DNA from: Imbricaverruca yamaguchii | Taxonomy: Eukaryota; Arthropoda; Thecostraca; Neoverrucidae | Assembly (NCBI GenBank): GCA_034440575.1 | Contig: JAOTOL010001373.1 | Span: forward strand, 1-64,000 | DNA length: 64,000 bases | Reading direction: 5' to 3' | Shown here: positions 1 through 12,129 of the stretch, one piece after another | How the letters are laid out: every line of letters starts with the position of its first letter | Position numbering within the stretch: the stretch's first letter is position 1 | Translations under genes and position numbers: made by a program | The notes under the pieces: generated by a model | Seen by the model: only the letters and a program-made list of their open reading frames with translations | What the model was told of the DNA's origin: nothing | Database searches by the model: none

Positions 1-15
1 ACCAACAGAGCTAGC

Positions 16-366
16 ATGCTCCAGTGGATCCTCTTACTCCTATGTCTGGCAGCGGTAGCCTCTGCAGTCAAAAAGGACAATCCAGACGCCCTGCAGGTCA
101 TGTTCGTCGCGCTGGATGCGAATAAAGACGGATTTCTTACGATGGACGATTTCGCAATCATAGTTAAGCCCACGGGTTATCCAGCCTACCCGTTTTGTGT
201 TCTTGATGCCCTCTTCGCCATGAGTGGCAATTCCGACGGCAAAGTGGACGTGGTTGACTTTAAGCGATCCGCAACTACGCTGTTGAAGGGCGTGCTATGT
301 GCATGTGTCCAAGCGCCTGCAGACTTCTTGAACGACAAGTTGGAGCCGATGCTAATCCCAGCGTAA
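16..366 (+). CDS. small secreted EF-hand protein
   Basis: Complete 116-residue reading frame. Residues 1-18 form a signal peptide (Met, then a Leu-rich core ILLLLCLAAVASA), so the product is probably secreted or enters the ER. Two calcium-binding EF-hand loops follow. The loop at about residues 34-46 (DANKDGFLTMDDF) has Asp, Asn and Asp at positions 1, 3 and 5, Gly at 6 and Asp at 12. The loop at about residues 71-83 (SGNSDGKVDVVDF) keeps Asn, Asp, Gly and Asp but has Ser at position 1, so its binding may be weak. Three Cys lie between and after the loops. The ATG follows a possible acceptor (caacag) and may sit in a 5' exon continuing from outside the window. A paralogue-like inverted relative lies at 11854-12123. 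The EF-hand call is firm; the family and physiological role are not recognised. Confidence 0.72.
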   Translation: MLQWILLLLCLAAVASAVKKDNPDALQVMFVALDANKDGFLTMDDFAIIVKPTGYPAYPFCVLDALFAMSGNSDGKVDVVDFKRSATTLLKGVLCACVQAPADFLNDKLEPMLIPA

Positions 367-651
367 GCATTGCTGATCATCTATATGAATACATCATACC
401 ATATTCTTGGATACAGGAACAGACTGACTTCTGAAGCGTATGCAGCAACGACACTACCTGGATAACTTCATAAAGACAGTGAACATTAACTCGCGCTCCA
501 CAGATGTTTGAAGAAGTGCAGGGTGAAGTGTGCCGGCTCTACCTAGATATTTCCTTTCACATGGCTTCATATATGTCGGGCTTTCGACGAATTACATCGG
601 TGTATAAAACTCAATTGGTATGGTGCTTCACCAAATCGGTAATGCACCGGG
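367..651. other. unassigned sequence after the EF-hand gene
   Basis: Presumed 3' flank of the EF-hand gene. I see no coding signal, no clear AATAAA and no recognised repeat. Confidence 0.4.
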
Positions 652-800
652 GCCACGGTAGCTCAGTCGGTAGAGTGTCGAACTCCTGATGGCAAGATTG
701 TGGGTTCGAATCTCACGACCGACGGCATTTCCCGATTCCACCCGCGACCAGTCGGTGTGATAGGTTGGCTACGCTATATGACCCAGCGATTGAATGTGTC
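652..800 (+). mobile_element. tRNA-derived SINE, head type 2
   Basis: The tRNA-like head carries an A box (GGTAGCTCAGTCGGTAGAG) and a B box (GGGTTCGAATCTC). The core shared with other SINEs of this window follows (CCCGCGACCAGTCGGTGTGA then ggttggctacgct). A second copy of this head type lies at 50847-51003. The downstream core, and the many dispersed relatives, argue against a functional tRNA gene. Confidence 0.75.
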
Positions 801-1570
801 GTTTGTTAACCCCAGGTAAGGTGCGTGAATGTTCGCAATTCGGTTAAGGCAATATACAGTTTGGTGTGGATCAGACGATGAAGCGCAGCTGAGAAAAGAG
901 AAATAATGGAGTCCACCAATATTTCTACTTTCACCAAAGAACCGCGATGTTGTGGGCGGAAGCCGTGCAGGGACATCTCTCGTTTACCGGGGTGAATTCA
1001 GTCGTCGCCTTTCAGCGTAATAAGTCGGTCCAACGTACCCTACTTTCTACATATCGATGCGTAGACTGCGGAGTGGGTCGTGCGTCCGTGGAGGTCTGTG
1101 GCGCTGTCGACAACAACTGTCGACACGCGCTCATTTCAACAACATCAACAACAACAATCCATACAACAACTGTCGACGCACGCTCCGACTCACGCACAAC
1201 ACTTCCAATGCCAGACGACTTCGAAGTACGATGTGGAATGAAAGGGTGGACTTTAAAATGACTTTAGACTTTAAAATTACTTTAAATTAAAATAAAGGTG
1301 GACTTTAAAATTTAAATGTGCGATAGTAGATTTCCGGGAGGATGGGCGACATGACAATAATGCCTGCTTGTGTAGGGTGGCTTCCCATAACCCAGAGATG
1401 GGTGAACGTCTACCAAAGTTCCGGCTGTTACTGACAGAGTTTGCTGGCACAATTTTTATGTCGACCTTCGCCGACGGAAGCTGCCCATATGGGTATTCAA
1501 TTGTTCGATTATCCACATTGGTAGTCGAGGCCTGGCGACACGCGCGCAGTCGCATGCCTCGTTTCTAACT
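801..1570. other. unassigned sequence
   Basis: Nothing recognised. There is a short duplicated motif around 1250-1315 (gactttaaaat repeated) and a CAACAA-rich patch near 1140-1170. Confidence 0.35.
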
Positions 1571-1862
1571 GTATCCCGTTAAAACGAAATATCATATTTC
1601 TGCTCGGCATAACGGATCCGGGATCGTGATAACGACCATCCCGTGGCGCAATTCCAGGTAAAGGGATTACCTATGATGTGGTAAATGCGGTAAATTACCT
1701 CTCAAAACGTTCACAACTGGAACAGTCACACGGGCGTAGTTGTCTCAAAACCGGGTTTGCACGACTTATCAAGGTGGTATATAGCATGACGTCCATGGCG
1801 ATTTCGACATTCTGTTGCACTTGTTTCGACACCTCACAGAAATAATTACTTTAACCCGGCCT
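1571..1862 (-). mobile_element. dispersed element 'M' copy, diverged
   Basis: Read on the minus strand, this begins with a GGTTAAAG-type terminus followed by tcgaca-rich sequence. It resembles the copies at 22348-22985, 34413-35370, 41425-42600, 61668-61895 and 63315-63495. No coding capacity, so it is a non-autonomous DNA-transposon-like repeat. Divergence makes the boundaries approximate. Confidence 0.45.
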
Positions 1863-2285
1863 GTCCAGTCAGATCCTTACAACCCCGTCCCGGGGACGGG
1901 GGGTCGAGAGAGACCCCCATGTAATCTACAAACTAAGCCTCGCACGAAAACGAAATAGGTGTCATCGGAAAGCCCTCGACGAGTAGGGCCAGACACCAAC
2001 TTAAAAAAATTCGTTCCACGAAAAAGTGACGTCACTAGGGGTCCTAGGTTTTCAAGACTTGCATCATGTTTAGGACTTTGTGGGAGTTTATTTTGAGGGA
2101 GATTTGAAGAAACAAAAATTACTTCAAATCAGAAAAGGAAAACGAAATCGACCAGGATGATGAAATTCAGGATAATATATGAAAAGGGGATACAAATATA
2201 ATGACGATAAATCATTATTTTAACACAGCATTAGTATCTCAGCCCTGAGAGGGCCCAAATACAATGACGTGCATGTTCTCTGTAG
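1863..2285. other. unassigned AT-rich sequence
   Basis: No gene or known repeat seen. It runs up to the target duplication of the foldback element. Confidence 0.35.
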
Positions 2286-2294
2286 TATTTTATA

Positions 2295-4555
2295 GGGTGG
2301 GTCTACTCTGATGTCCAGGGCTGTTGCCGTGAACATATTCAGAAACTACCGAACCAAATTACACCAAACCTTCAATAATCGATTCAGTTTGGTCGATTTA
2401 TGAGGGACTTTTGAATATGGGGGCCCTTACCATTACGCAAAGCTATAAAATTACCCCTCAAACTTGGAGCGGCCATTTTGAAATAATTTTGAAAGTGTTG
2501 CCGTGCCCATGCTCATAAACCGCTGCACCGAATTGAACGAAACTTTCACCATTCGATGCAGCATAGTCGATTTACTTGGGACTTTACAATATGGCGACCT
2601 TGACCTTGACCTAAGGTCGCTGATTAAGTACATCTTTATTTTGAATTGTTGCCGTGCTCATGCTCATAAACTACTGAACCGAATTTGGTGAAACCTTCAC
2701 CAATAGACGTGACATTATCGATATACTTGGGACTTTTGAATATGGTGGCCTTGGCCATAGGTCAAGGTCATCAAAAAAAGCACAAAACCATTTTTAAGAC
2801 TTTTAACCACGCCCATACTCTGAAACTACCCAATACAATTTCATGAAACCTTCACCAATCGACGTAACGTGTCGATATACGTGAGGCTTTGAATATCGTG
2901 ACCTTGGCTTTAGGTCAAGGTCACAAAAATATACAAAATATTTTCTTGCCTATTTGACACGCCCATGCTCCGAAAGTACAGAACCGAATTTCATGAAACC
3001 TTCGCCAATCGACGTGCCGTGGTCGATATACTTGGGATTTTTCAATATGGTGACCACGGCCCCAGGTCAAGGTCATCAAAAATGCATAAAGCTCATTTTA
3101 AGGGTCGCTGCTCCGCCCATGCTCAGAAAGTACGGAACCAAATTTCATGAAACCTTCGCCAGTCGGAGAATGGCCTGATCTGTCATTGTTTAACGGGCGA
3201 TCCTATTTACCGAAGAGGTGGAGTGGGTTCTGCACCCATCAATTTCAATCTGCATTGCAAGAGGAAGTTTCAGTGCATTGGATTCAGCACCGGCCCATCT
3301 GTCATTGGTGTGTGGTGGTTGTGCGTGGTGATGGTGGTTGTGTGATTGGCCATTGTTGGCCATGTGATCACCAGTATCACATGCCAATGGGCCGGTGCTG
3401 GATCCAATGCACTGCACTGCCTTTTGCAATGCAGATTGAAATTGATGTGTGCAGAACCCTACTCCACCTCTTCGGTAAATAGGATCGCCCGTTGAACAAT
3501 GACAGATTAGGCCATTCTCCGACTGGCGAAGGTTTCATGAAATTTAGTTTCGTACTTTCTGAGCATGGGCGGAGCAGCGACCCTTAAAATGATTTTTATG
3601 CATTTTTGATGACCTTGACCTAAGGCCGAGGTCACCATATTGAAAAGTCCCAAGTATATCGACCACGGCACGTCGATTGGCGAAGGTTTCATGAAATTCG
3701 GTTACGTACTTTAGGAGCATGGGCGGCGCAACACCCTTAAGATGAGTTTTATGCATTTTTGATGACCTTAACCGACTGCCAAGGTCACCATATTTAAACT
3801 TCAGAGTATATCGCCCATTCCACATCGATTGGTGAATGTTTCATCAAATTCGGTTCGGTACTTTCGGAGCATGGGCGTGTCAGATAGGCAAGAAAAGATT
3901 TTGTGTATTTTGGTGACCTTGACCTAAAGCCAAGGTCACGACATTCAAAGCCCCACGTATACCGAACACGTTACGTCGATTGGTGAATATTTCATAAATT
4001 GTATTGGGTAGTTTCAGAGTATGGGCGTGGTTAAAAGTCTTAAAAATGGTTTTGTGCTTTTTTGATACCCTTGACCTAAGGCCAAGGTCACCATATTCAA
4101 AAGTCCCAAGTATATCGATCATGTCACGTCTATTGGTGAAGGTTTCACGAAATTCGGTTCAGTAGTTTAGGAGCATGGGCACGGCAACAAGTCAAAATAA
4201 AGATGTACTTAATCAGCGACCTTAGGTCACGGTCAAGGTCACCATATTGTAAAGTCCCAGTAAATCGACTATGCTGCATCGAATGCTGAAAGTTTCGTTC
4301 AATTCGGTGCAGCGGTTTATGAGCATGGGCACGGCAACACTTTCAAAATTATTTCAAAATGGACGCTCCAAGTTTGAGGGGTAATTTAATAGCTTTGTGT
4401 AATGGTAAGAGTCCCCTTTGTGTAATGGTAAGTATTCAAAAGTCCCACATAAATCGACCCAACTGAATCGATTGCTGAAGGTTTGGTGGAATTTGGTTCG
4501 GTAGTTTCTGAATATGGTCACGGCAACAGCCCTGGGCAACAGAGTAGACCCACCC
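2295..4555. mobile_element. foldback element with 9-bp target duplication
   Basis: A large imperfect palindrome. The ends are exact inverted repeats (GGGTGGGTCTACTCTG at 2295 and its complement ending at 4555). They are flanked by the same 9 bp, TATTTTATA, at 2286-2294 and 4556-4564. Each arm of about 1.05-1.2 kb is built of degenerate tandem units of roughly 120-210 bp (a catgctc..gaaact..accgaa..ttcatgaaaccttc theme with repeated ggtcaaggtca blocks). The centre is near 3342, where arms of about 40 bp at 3273 and 3412 pair closely. The right arm is about 165 bp longer, consistent with one extra unit. Long modular inverted arms and a 9-bp duplication are hallmarks of FB-type or Mutator-like foldback elements. 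There is no transposase gene, so it is non-autonomous. Confidence 0.85.
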
Positions 4556-4564
4556 TATTTTATA

Positions 4565-4907
4565 AGTGGCACCAGGGAGAGGCCCACGAGCAGTGGCGAC
4601 GAGACGAGCGACAATAATATTTTAAAACAAATTGCCAAAATACCAAACCTAACCATACATAGACAGATCTAACCCCTTTGGTAACCTAACCTGGTAGCCT
4701 TGATATATAATCCCTTCATGGAGACAAAATGTGTGTGAAACTTGTCTTGTGAAAAACTAGCATCTGATCTAATCAATATTGTTGTTCCGTAACATGCATG
4801 TGACAAGTTTTGCACACATCTTACCTTCATGATGAGAACAAATGAGTTTCACGTGATGTAGTTCGGTTAGGTTTTATATTTGTATTGTTAAACACAATTA
4901 TTGTGTG
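4565..4907. other. unassigned spacer
   Basis: AT-rich sequence between two transposable elements. No gene seen. Confidence 0.35.
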
Positions 4908-4911
4908 TTAA

Positions 4912-6245
4912 CACGCGCCCTGGAGGGCCTCTGAAAATTACGCGCACTGGAAGGGGGCGGATTCCGCCCCACCCAAAAATATCGGCTCCTACTAAGGCTA
5001 GAGCAACGAAATTCGCAGGATGGATGGGCACGATAATGAACTATACTGTGTGCAAATTGTATGACCCTAGGTAAATATCGTCAAGACCAAATGTGTTCAA
5101 AATACCAAAATTATATGGTTTTCCATGACTTGGATTGTCATTGTTATGGATAGCTGTGATTGTGTTTAATGCTCCAAAATTGGCATTAATGATGTTTTGG
5201 ACATCACTTATGATGCAATACATATGCCAGATCCGCCATTTGACCTCAGGTCACCTATTGAGGAGCACTTTATCCGGTCATTACCTGCTCCAGTTACCGG
5301 AGCCGGGCTACCCACCCAACTGCTCCGTTGGGCGACACGGCACAATCGGCCTCGCAAAGAAAGAAGTGAAATACATCAGTAAAGTATGGAAACGCTTAGG
5401 CACACGATGACAAACAGTAGATTTCTGGATGTGTAGGGAGTAACATGCAAAGTGACATCAATCGCATGACAGTCATTTGCATTTATGACAACATTCCAAT
5501 TGACCAAGTTTGGTTCAATTAGCCTGTCATGAACTTGACCTGACTTGGCCTCGGCGACATAACATGATTTTTAAATTATATGGCATAACAATGTGCATGA
5601 AACGAATCGCTAGTGTTGTCAAGAACTCTTTCTTTTTTCGAAATACGGAAAGCGCATCAGCACCGATTTTAGTGGTCTGGCGCTGCGAATTTTGTTTTAT
5701 TTTAACGACCCTTCACTTGAAAAAAAATATGCAGATTTTCATTTTTCTTCCTTTATGCAATGCGCCGGTCATTTCTACGTCGGTACGGAAACAAGGGCGC
5801 ATATCGGCCGGCACAATATGGAGTTATCTACGTAAAATCGGAGGGGTGGGCGGATTTCGCCACCCCCTCCAGGGCGTGTGTTAACCTGTCATGAACTTGA
5901 CCTGACTTGACCTCGGTGACCTGACATGACTTTGGAACCACATATCATAGCAATATACATCAAATAAGTCGCTGGTTTTGCCAAGAGCACTTCCTTTTTA
6001 CCAATATACTGGAAACGCATCGGCGCCGATATTTGTTGTCTGTGCTGATAATTTTTTTTAAACTTTAACGACCCCTAACTCGAAAAATGTTCCGTCGATT
6101 TTCATTTTATACTTTAAGCAACGCGTCGGTCATTTTTAAGCAGGTACTCAAACAATGGTATATATCGGCCAGTAAAATCTGGAGTAATCTACGAAAAACC
6201 GGAGGAGTGGGCGGATTTCGGCCCCCTCCCCCTCCAGGGCGCGTG
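4912..6245. mobile_element. TTAA-flanked non-autonomous DNA element
   Basis: Terminal inverted repeats start CACGCGCCCTGGAGGG at 4912 and end with the complementary CCCTCCAGGGCGCGTG at 6245. TTAA lies immediately outside both ends (4908-4911 and 6246-6249). TTAA target duplication is the signature of piggyBac-like transposition. The 3' half is a tandem pair of about 362-bp units (5523-5884 and 5885-6245), roughly three-quarters identical by eye, each ending in the terminal repeat and TTAA. No transposase frame is present. Confidence 0.7.
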
Positions 6246-6249
6246 TTAA

Positions 6250-8527
6250 GAGAAGCTTACACATAGAAACATAGAACACAGAAAAACAGCGTAGTTGAAT
6301 CCATTTGACAAATTTTGAGACCATAATTTTAAATCAGTCCTTTCCATGTCGTTCATAATTGTTCTTTTTGCATTGAAAGTTAGGGCGCTGGGTTGGAAGG
6401 AAGTTGCATAGGCTAGGTTCGGTTATGATGTTTTAAATATACGCCATATTATGAAACTCTAGGTCACTTTTGGCATTTTTTTGACTGGCAACTGAAAATG
6501 ATACATTTGAAGAGGAAATGAGTGGTAATATGCGTACATTTATAAACATGATACTGCAGAATTAAATTCCAGCAATTAAAAAAATTGCCTTAAGGCACAA
6601 ATTTACTACCTAACCTAAATTACCCTAACTTTTGCCAATGTGATGCACAAATAATGTACATAAACGTGGTTGAGTTTGTGCTTTGCACTCCGGCATGTAG
6701 AGAAGAGGAAAATTGTCAAGTAGTACACAATTGAGAGAATAAACTTATTCAAACCAGTGACAATTGCAGCTAGCACTTTCCTGCCAATCTTGAGCACTTC
6801 AACATGGAACAGTTCATTGTTAACCATCATCATTCGGCCACAAATTAGAAAAGCAGAAGGAAAATGTTCTGGATGCCAAAAATGTACGACCAGCCTATCA
6901 GTCCGTTATGAAGAAGGCTAGTTAAGAGCATGGCTAATTTCAAGAACCACGTCGAATAAGGGTGCATCAGCAGAACAACTTGGCGGAACTGAACCAGAAC
7001 ATGCAATATAACCCTTGTCAGACATCTACTGAGGCTGTTCATACCCGTTCACCCCTACCAAAAAAACAGCACATATCATTGACACCACAAACGCCCGCCC
7101 GGAAACAGCCGACATCACCACACGGTGGCTGGCTGGTAAATACATAGACACTTTGTGTTACTTCCCTTGCACTATAGCAGTGATTAAACGTTGACCCAAG
7201 ATGTCATTCATAAAAGGTGATCCACTTTCTCGCATGCAGCAATCCAGCAATCTCACGCTGGCCTCTGCGATCCAGAGGTGCAGGTGAGGTGGCGAACATG
7301 GTATGCATGTGGGAGGGGCCGATAAAGGGGCCGCCACATTGCGTTCGCCGGAAGTCTGGCGCCGGACTATAGGGTATAGGCAAAACATTGCCCGGTGGTT
7401 TGTCCACCCCCGAACTCTGCACGTGGGCACGGTTGGTGCAGACAGTTCGAGGGGCATGATGGACGGGTTGGCATGCCATAAGACCCCAGGCTAAAGAGGT
7501 AGGGCCGGCTAGGATAAAAGACGACCGGGTACGTGCCCAACGTGGTAGGGATCCGTGCCCGCCCGTGGGCTATGTCAGACCTGGTCGCAAGTGTACGACG
7601 AATAAGGCCCGGCGCGGCATCGATCGAACTTAAGGCTAGGTGTGTCGGTCAAAGACATCAGAGCACTTGTATCAGCCCTCGGAGTCAGTACGATGAGCCC
7701 CCTCGTTGCAGTTAAGACTTTGTCCAGGCGAGAAACGCTGTCAATAATGGCTGGGCCAGCCATGATTGGCAGTGAAAGGTTTACTTGTTCGGCCCGGTAA
7801 AACCATCAAAATTAGAGCATTGGTCTGTCGATCTATGTGTTTGTGTACCGCTGAAAGGGGGGGGGGGTCAGGAGCTAAATTTGGGGACCAAGCAATTCAT
7901 TAATTAATAAGGAGAGCATGAAAGGGCGAGCGAATGTGAAGTGAATGAGGGGAATGAACGTGCGTAGGTAGATTTAAGGATCAGCGGAAGCCGCTTGGGG
8001 CTCAACACAGGCACCTATTTCGTGCGGAACATTGCACAAAATTATACTAATACTAACGTCAAAAATGTCCCAACACGGACATGTCATTCAAACCAATGAT
8101 AAATTAGCATAATACACCACTGACATAGGCACAATGAACAAAGGAGTGAGTTAGGTCAAGCCCCCAATCAGTCAGTTCAAGTAGTTCAATCAGTTCCATT
8201 GGAGTTTAGGCTGCATCATGAATACATTGTACACACCCACTTCGCACACCCATTCCAGTTTCAGTTTAGTTTAGGCAATATCTAAAATATATTTTGCACT
8301 ACCATACCAGTTACAGTCGAAGTTAGGCTGCATCTGTAACACATTTTACACACGTACACATTTCACCCACCCACACCCCACTCGCAAAACACACACCCAC
8401 CCCACCCACACACCCCTCACATCCACACCCCACTCACCCAGCACACACCCACCCCACTCACACCCCGCACCCCCACACCCGCCACCACCCCGGACACCCC
8501 ACCGACGGCAGAGCCGCCACCCCTACA
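6250..8527. other. unassigned sequence
   Basis: About 2.3 kb without a gene I can support. 6300-7150 is AT-rich. 7260-7770 is G/C-richer but shows no recognisable domain on either strand. 8340-8520 is a CACACCC-rich simple-sequence tract. Confidence 0.35.
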
Positions 8528-9710
8528 GTAACAGGTGAAACCACATAAACAAAAGAGCAATGCACCGTGCTATCAACATAAAAACTGTGAGTTATAGCAT
8601 GCGACTAGTGTCATACAGTGGACTCGGGTCCATCGTCATCGTAAACGTCATCTATATCCTCAACGTCACCGTCACCCTCCCCTTACTCCACTCACACCAA
8701 AAACACAACGGCTTAAGTAAAATATGTATGGGCCCATATGCAGGCTAAATCAAACCGGTCTTGATGGAGCATCGGAGCAAAGCAGGACTGAACTGCGATG
8801 ACGACGGGTGAAGGCATTTCCTCGGTGCATAACATTAGGAAGGGCGAAGCCAAAGTCTTGGTTGGGCAACTTCAGGGTCTCGAAAGGGGCACAGCTTCCA
8901 CAAAATCATAGCAATCGAAAACAATGTCCTCTGATCAAGCACGTGCATTGATGTAGTCATCGTGATTGCCGAGTCTAGTCAGTTACCACGCACGACACGA
9001 AGCAAACTAAAATGCACAACAGATCACATACATGAATAAACGCAATCAGGGGTGTCGTTTTTTTTTAACATCGGGGTCGAAGTGTCAATGCAATAGGCCC
9101 CCTCCACCCACAAACGAAAAACTAATCGGACTTCTTCAACTTCATTTTCAGATCTCAGAAATGTTATTTGTATTTTACGATGCTAATGTTATTCAGCATC
9201 ATCACTAAAAGGCAAAATCGCCCAACATGTGAAACCACATGAGTAACAGAGCAGTGCACAGTGCGCGCCAACATAAAAACACATGAGTATTAGCATGTGA
9301 CTAGTGTCATACAGTATGTTCGGGTCCATCGCAACCGTCACACGCACCTTTCCCCCACTCCAACAGCAATAAACACACAACGGCTTAACAAAATGTTTCA
9401 GCGCCCGTACGAAGGCTAAAACACACCGACCTCGATGGAGCACCCGAGCACAACAGACCTGAAATGTGATGACAATGGGTGGAAGTATTTCTTTGATGGC
9501 TAAAATTGGGGAGGGGCGAATCCGAAGTAGTGGTGGAGAAGAGTTCAGGGTCGGGGAAGGGACACAGCTTTCACAAAAGCGGGAGACATCGAAAACAATG
9601 TCCACTAATGCATTGATGAAGTCACTGTGATCGCCTAGACTGGTTAGTCGCCACGCACGGCACCAAGCAAACTGAAATGCACGACGGATCACAGACATCG
9701 ATCGGTGCAA
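8528..9710. repeat. diverged tandem duplication, ~500-bp copies
   Basis: Sequence from about 8528-9050 recurs at about 9226-9710 (period near 690 bp) with many substitutions. Both copies share anchors such as actagtgtcatacagt, acacaacggctta, gaaaacaatgtcc and the caagcaaact..aaatgcac end. On the minus strand the right copy holds a 173-codon frame (9189-9710) and an overlapping 110-codon frame (9622-9954) offset by a frameshift. The left copy is broken by stops in the same register. No domain is recognised, so this could be an old duplicated pseudogene or a non-coding repeat. Confidence 0.5.
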
Positions 9711-10500
9711 TCGTTTTCCTATTTGCTCTTTTTTCTACAACAGTCTGAAAACTCCGTCCGTACCCAATGGCGCAGGGAAGGGCAAGAATGTTTAACACTG
9801 GGGTAAGTGCCTCTCCGGTCACGGCCAAATGTCCGAGGTCAGCTCTCGAGATTCCCAGAAGGGCCATTTTACGGTAGCCAAACATTTCATGGTCCTGGTC
9901 GATTTCGCTCTCCCTTTCTGATTCCAAATTATTTCTTCTGCAAATCTCCCTCAAAATGAACTCCCCAGAGCCACAAACATGTCGGTTGTGAAAACCTTTT
10001 CGGGGTGGTGTTTGACCCTACTCGTCGAGCGCTTTCCGATGACACCTACTTTGTTTTCGTGCGACGCTTTGTTTGGATATGAGTGTGGGGGGGGGTCCCT
10101 AACGCCCTCCCCCCCCCCTCCCAGGCGGGGTGTGAGGATCTGACAGGAGAAACTGGAAGGGTTAAACGATTTTCAGATAGCATCTATTGGACGTGCCCTC
10201 CCCCTTCCTCCCCTCCTTCCTGGCTGGTCATTGCCCCCCCCCCCCAGAGTAAGTTTTGGCCATGGATATATTTAATGGGAGGTAGGTGGGTGTGGGGGGC
10301 AAGAGTACCCACTAGACCCATCACAATTTTTTTTCGGCCGGGACCTCGTTCATTGCACACAAACCCAGGGTGGTCGTCGGCGCCTTGCAGCGCGCCAGGT
10401 CAAGCGGCAGCGCCACCAGCCCCACCGACCAGCCTGCCAGGTCGAGCGCAGCCGACGCCCCCGCTGACCAGCCCACGAGGCCAAGCGCCGCCGGGAACGG
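9711..10500. other. unassigned sequence with G and C homopolymer runs
   Basis: No supported gene. It includes poly-G/poly-C tracts near 10085-10120 and 10230-10245. The right end runs into LINE ORF1-like sequence. Confidence 0.35.
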
Positions 10501-10514
10501 TTCAGTGAATGCTG

Positions 10515-11600
10515 GCCTTCGAGCGGAGTGTCGTAGGCCCCGACGTCTGCGTCCCGGCATCAACAGCCGGATCCTGGGCATTCTGGATCACATGGACACC
10601 AGGGAAGAGGAAGCCTTGGCCCTCTATCAGAGGGATGGCCTGCACTTCTCTGAGAAGGGGGTCCATGTGTTAGGCAAAGTGTTCGAGCATGTCCTTCAGG
10701 GTAACTAGGAAATGGGGTGGGGAGGGATGAAGTGGCATTGCCATCTCAGGGATATGCAAATTGTGACTGTCGAGGCAATGAAACCCCACAGTCAGCAAAC
10801 ATGGAAAGCGCTAGTTCAAGAAGGCAGAGTGGTGGCTCACCCAGTGATGAAAGAGCTACTCAACATGAAAAAGCCAAAGCTCGTTATGAAACATATGCTA
10901 AGTGTATGATGCTTAATGTTCAGGGCATTGGATCCAAATTTGATGAGTTCAAGTGTTATGTTGCTGAGAAGAAACCAGATTGTGTTTCCATTACCGAGGC
11001 ATGGGTCAGTGAGGGGTATTTTTGGGATAACTTACAGGTCTATGAGGTCCAGGGATACAAGATATTTCCGTGCAATAGGGGTCCAGCAGTGAAAGGGGGT
11101 GGTGTAATGCTCTATGTGAATAGCTTATTCAGTTCCCGAAAAGTAGCAGATTGGGTAAAAAATGTGTCTGTAGAGTCCATTTGGCTTGATGCCACTGTGG
11201 GAAAATGCAAGAGCAAGAAACTGAGGATTGGAGCTTTGTACCGATCAGGAACCCTGCCACATTATCGGCAACTGGAGTCAATAGGGTGATTTGCGCGGAA
11301 ATCAGTGGAAGCTTTCGGAGGAAATGCCTTTTTCTTGGTGATTTTAATCTTAAAGAATATGAAAATGTTGGTGTCGACTCACCATCATGCAAAATGGTTA
11401 GGAAATGCCTTCAATAGGACCTATTCTCACACCAGTTTGTAACGGAACCAACGAGGCAAGGCTCGTTCTTCGACCTTGTCTTCTTGGGTTTAAGTAATTT
11501 AGTGCAATACTTGATTGCAAGAGAAAATCTAGGAAGAAGTGACCATAACATAGTTAGATTCAAGGCACATAGTAGTGGGCACAATCAAGGATAATTTGAC
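10515..11600 (+). pseudogene. CR1/L2-like LINE remnant: ORF1 end and endonuclease
   Basis: A frame ending at 10708 closes with DGLHFSEKGVHVLGKVFE, the C-terminal block typical of the esterase-like ORF1 of CR1/L2-type LINEs. After a short gap, the apurinic-type endonuclease of ORF2 begins near 10903. It includes MLNVQGIGSKFDEFK, a PDCVSITEAWVSEGYF block, GGGVMLYVNS, and, after a frameshift near 11270, FLGDFNL. A further frameshift leads to FVTEPTRQGSFFDLVF and then GRSDHNIVRF, the distal endonuclease motifs. Frameshifts and stops make it inactive, and no reverse transcriptase follows. Confidence 0.82.
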
Positions 11601-11853
11601 AAAGGTTTCTCACTACATGCACTCAAGGCCCTCTCAAGTAAAAAGTTGCTCAACTTACCTGAGCTTCTCCCACAGTGTTTTCGATAGGTGAAGATTACGT
11701 GAAATACGTGAACAGTGTTCCCATGTTCACGTATTTCACCGCCGTCATAAATTCCGGTGCATTCTGTATGTGAGTGTGCCGGATGCGTGCCTTGAATTTA
11801 TCCGCCATCTTGTGAGCAACTACATGCTTGGATCACGCCCATCACCATGGCAA

Positions 11854-12123
11854 CTACCCTGGTGATGGATACGATGCGAACCTTTCGAGTTCGGTTGGGT
11901 ATGCGTGCTCGTCAGAGTTATGGCCCATCGACTTGAGTGCCTCTTCGACATAACCCAGTAACCCACCATCGGGCGAATCATCAGTCGCGAGGTCTATAAC
12001 TGCGAGTTGCTCGTTGTCCGTACTCAATCTGCTGAATACAATTTCCAGAGCGTCCGGGTTGTTCTTGCTACCCGCATAGGCCAATGCGATCAGACGTAGA
12101 AGCAGTAGGATCTGCTTCAGAAT
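11854..12123 (-). pseudogene. start-less relative of the EF-hand gene
   Basis: An 89-codon open stretch on the minus strand that aligns with the gene at 16-366 in both protein and DNA. The signal-peptide core (QILLLLRLIALAYA) is kept, followed by KNNPDALEIVF against KDNPDALQVMF. Later, ALKSMGHNSD matches ALFAMSGNSD. The upstream acag..ttagcat context is also conserved, but the start codon aligned with ATG is ATT at 12123-12121. Neither calcium loop is intact: the first has lost its Asp/Asn ligands and the second its Gly and terminal acid. It is most simply a decayed, inverted duplicate. Use of a non-ATG start or an upstream exon cannot be excluded. Confidence 0.65.
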
Positions 12124-12129
12124 GCTAAC

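Noticed and set aside
652..730. Functional tRNA gene
   Set aside because: A and B boxes are present, but the same head is followed by the shared SINE core and is dispersed with decay, as expected for a SINE.
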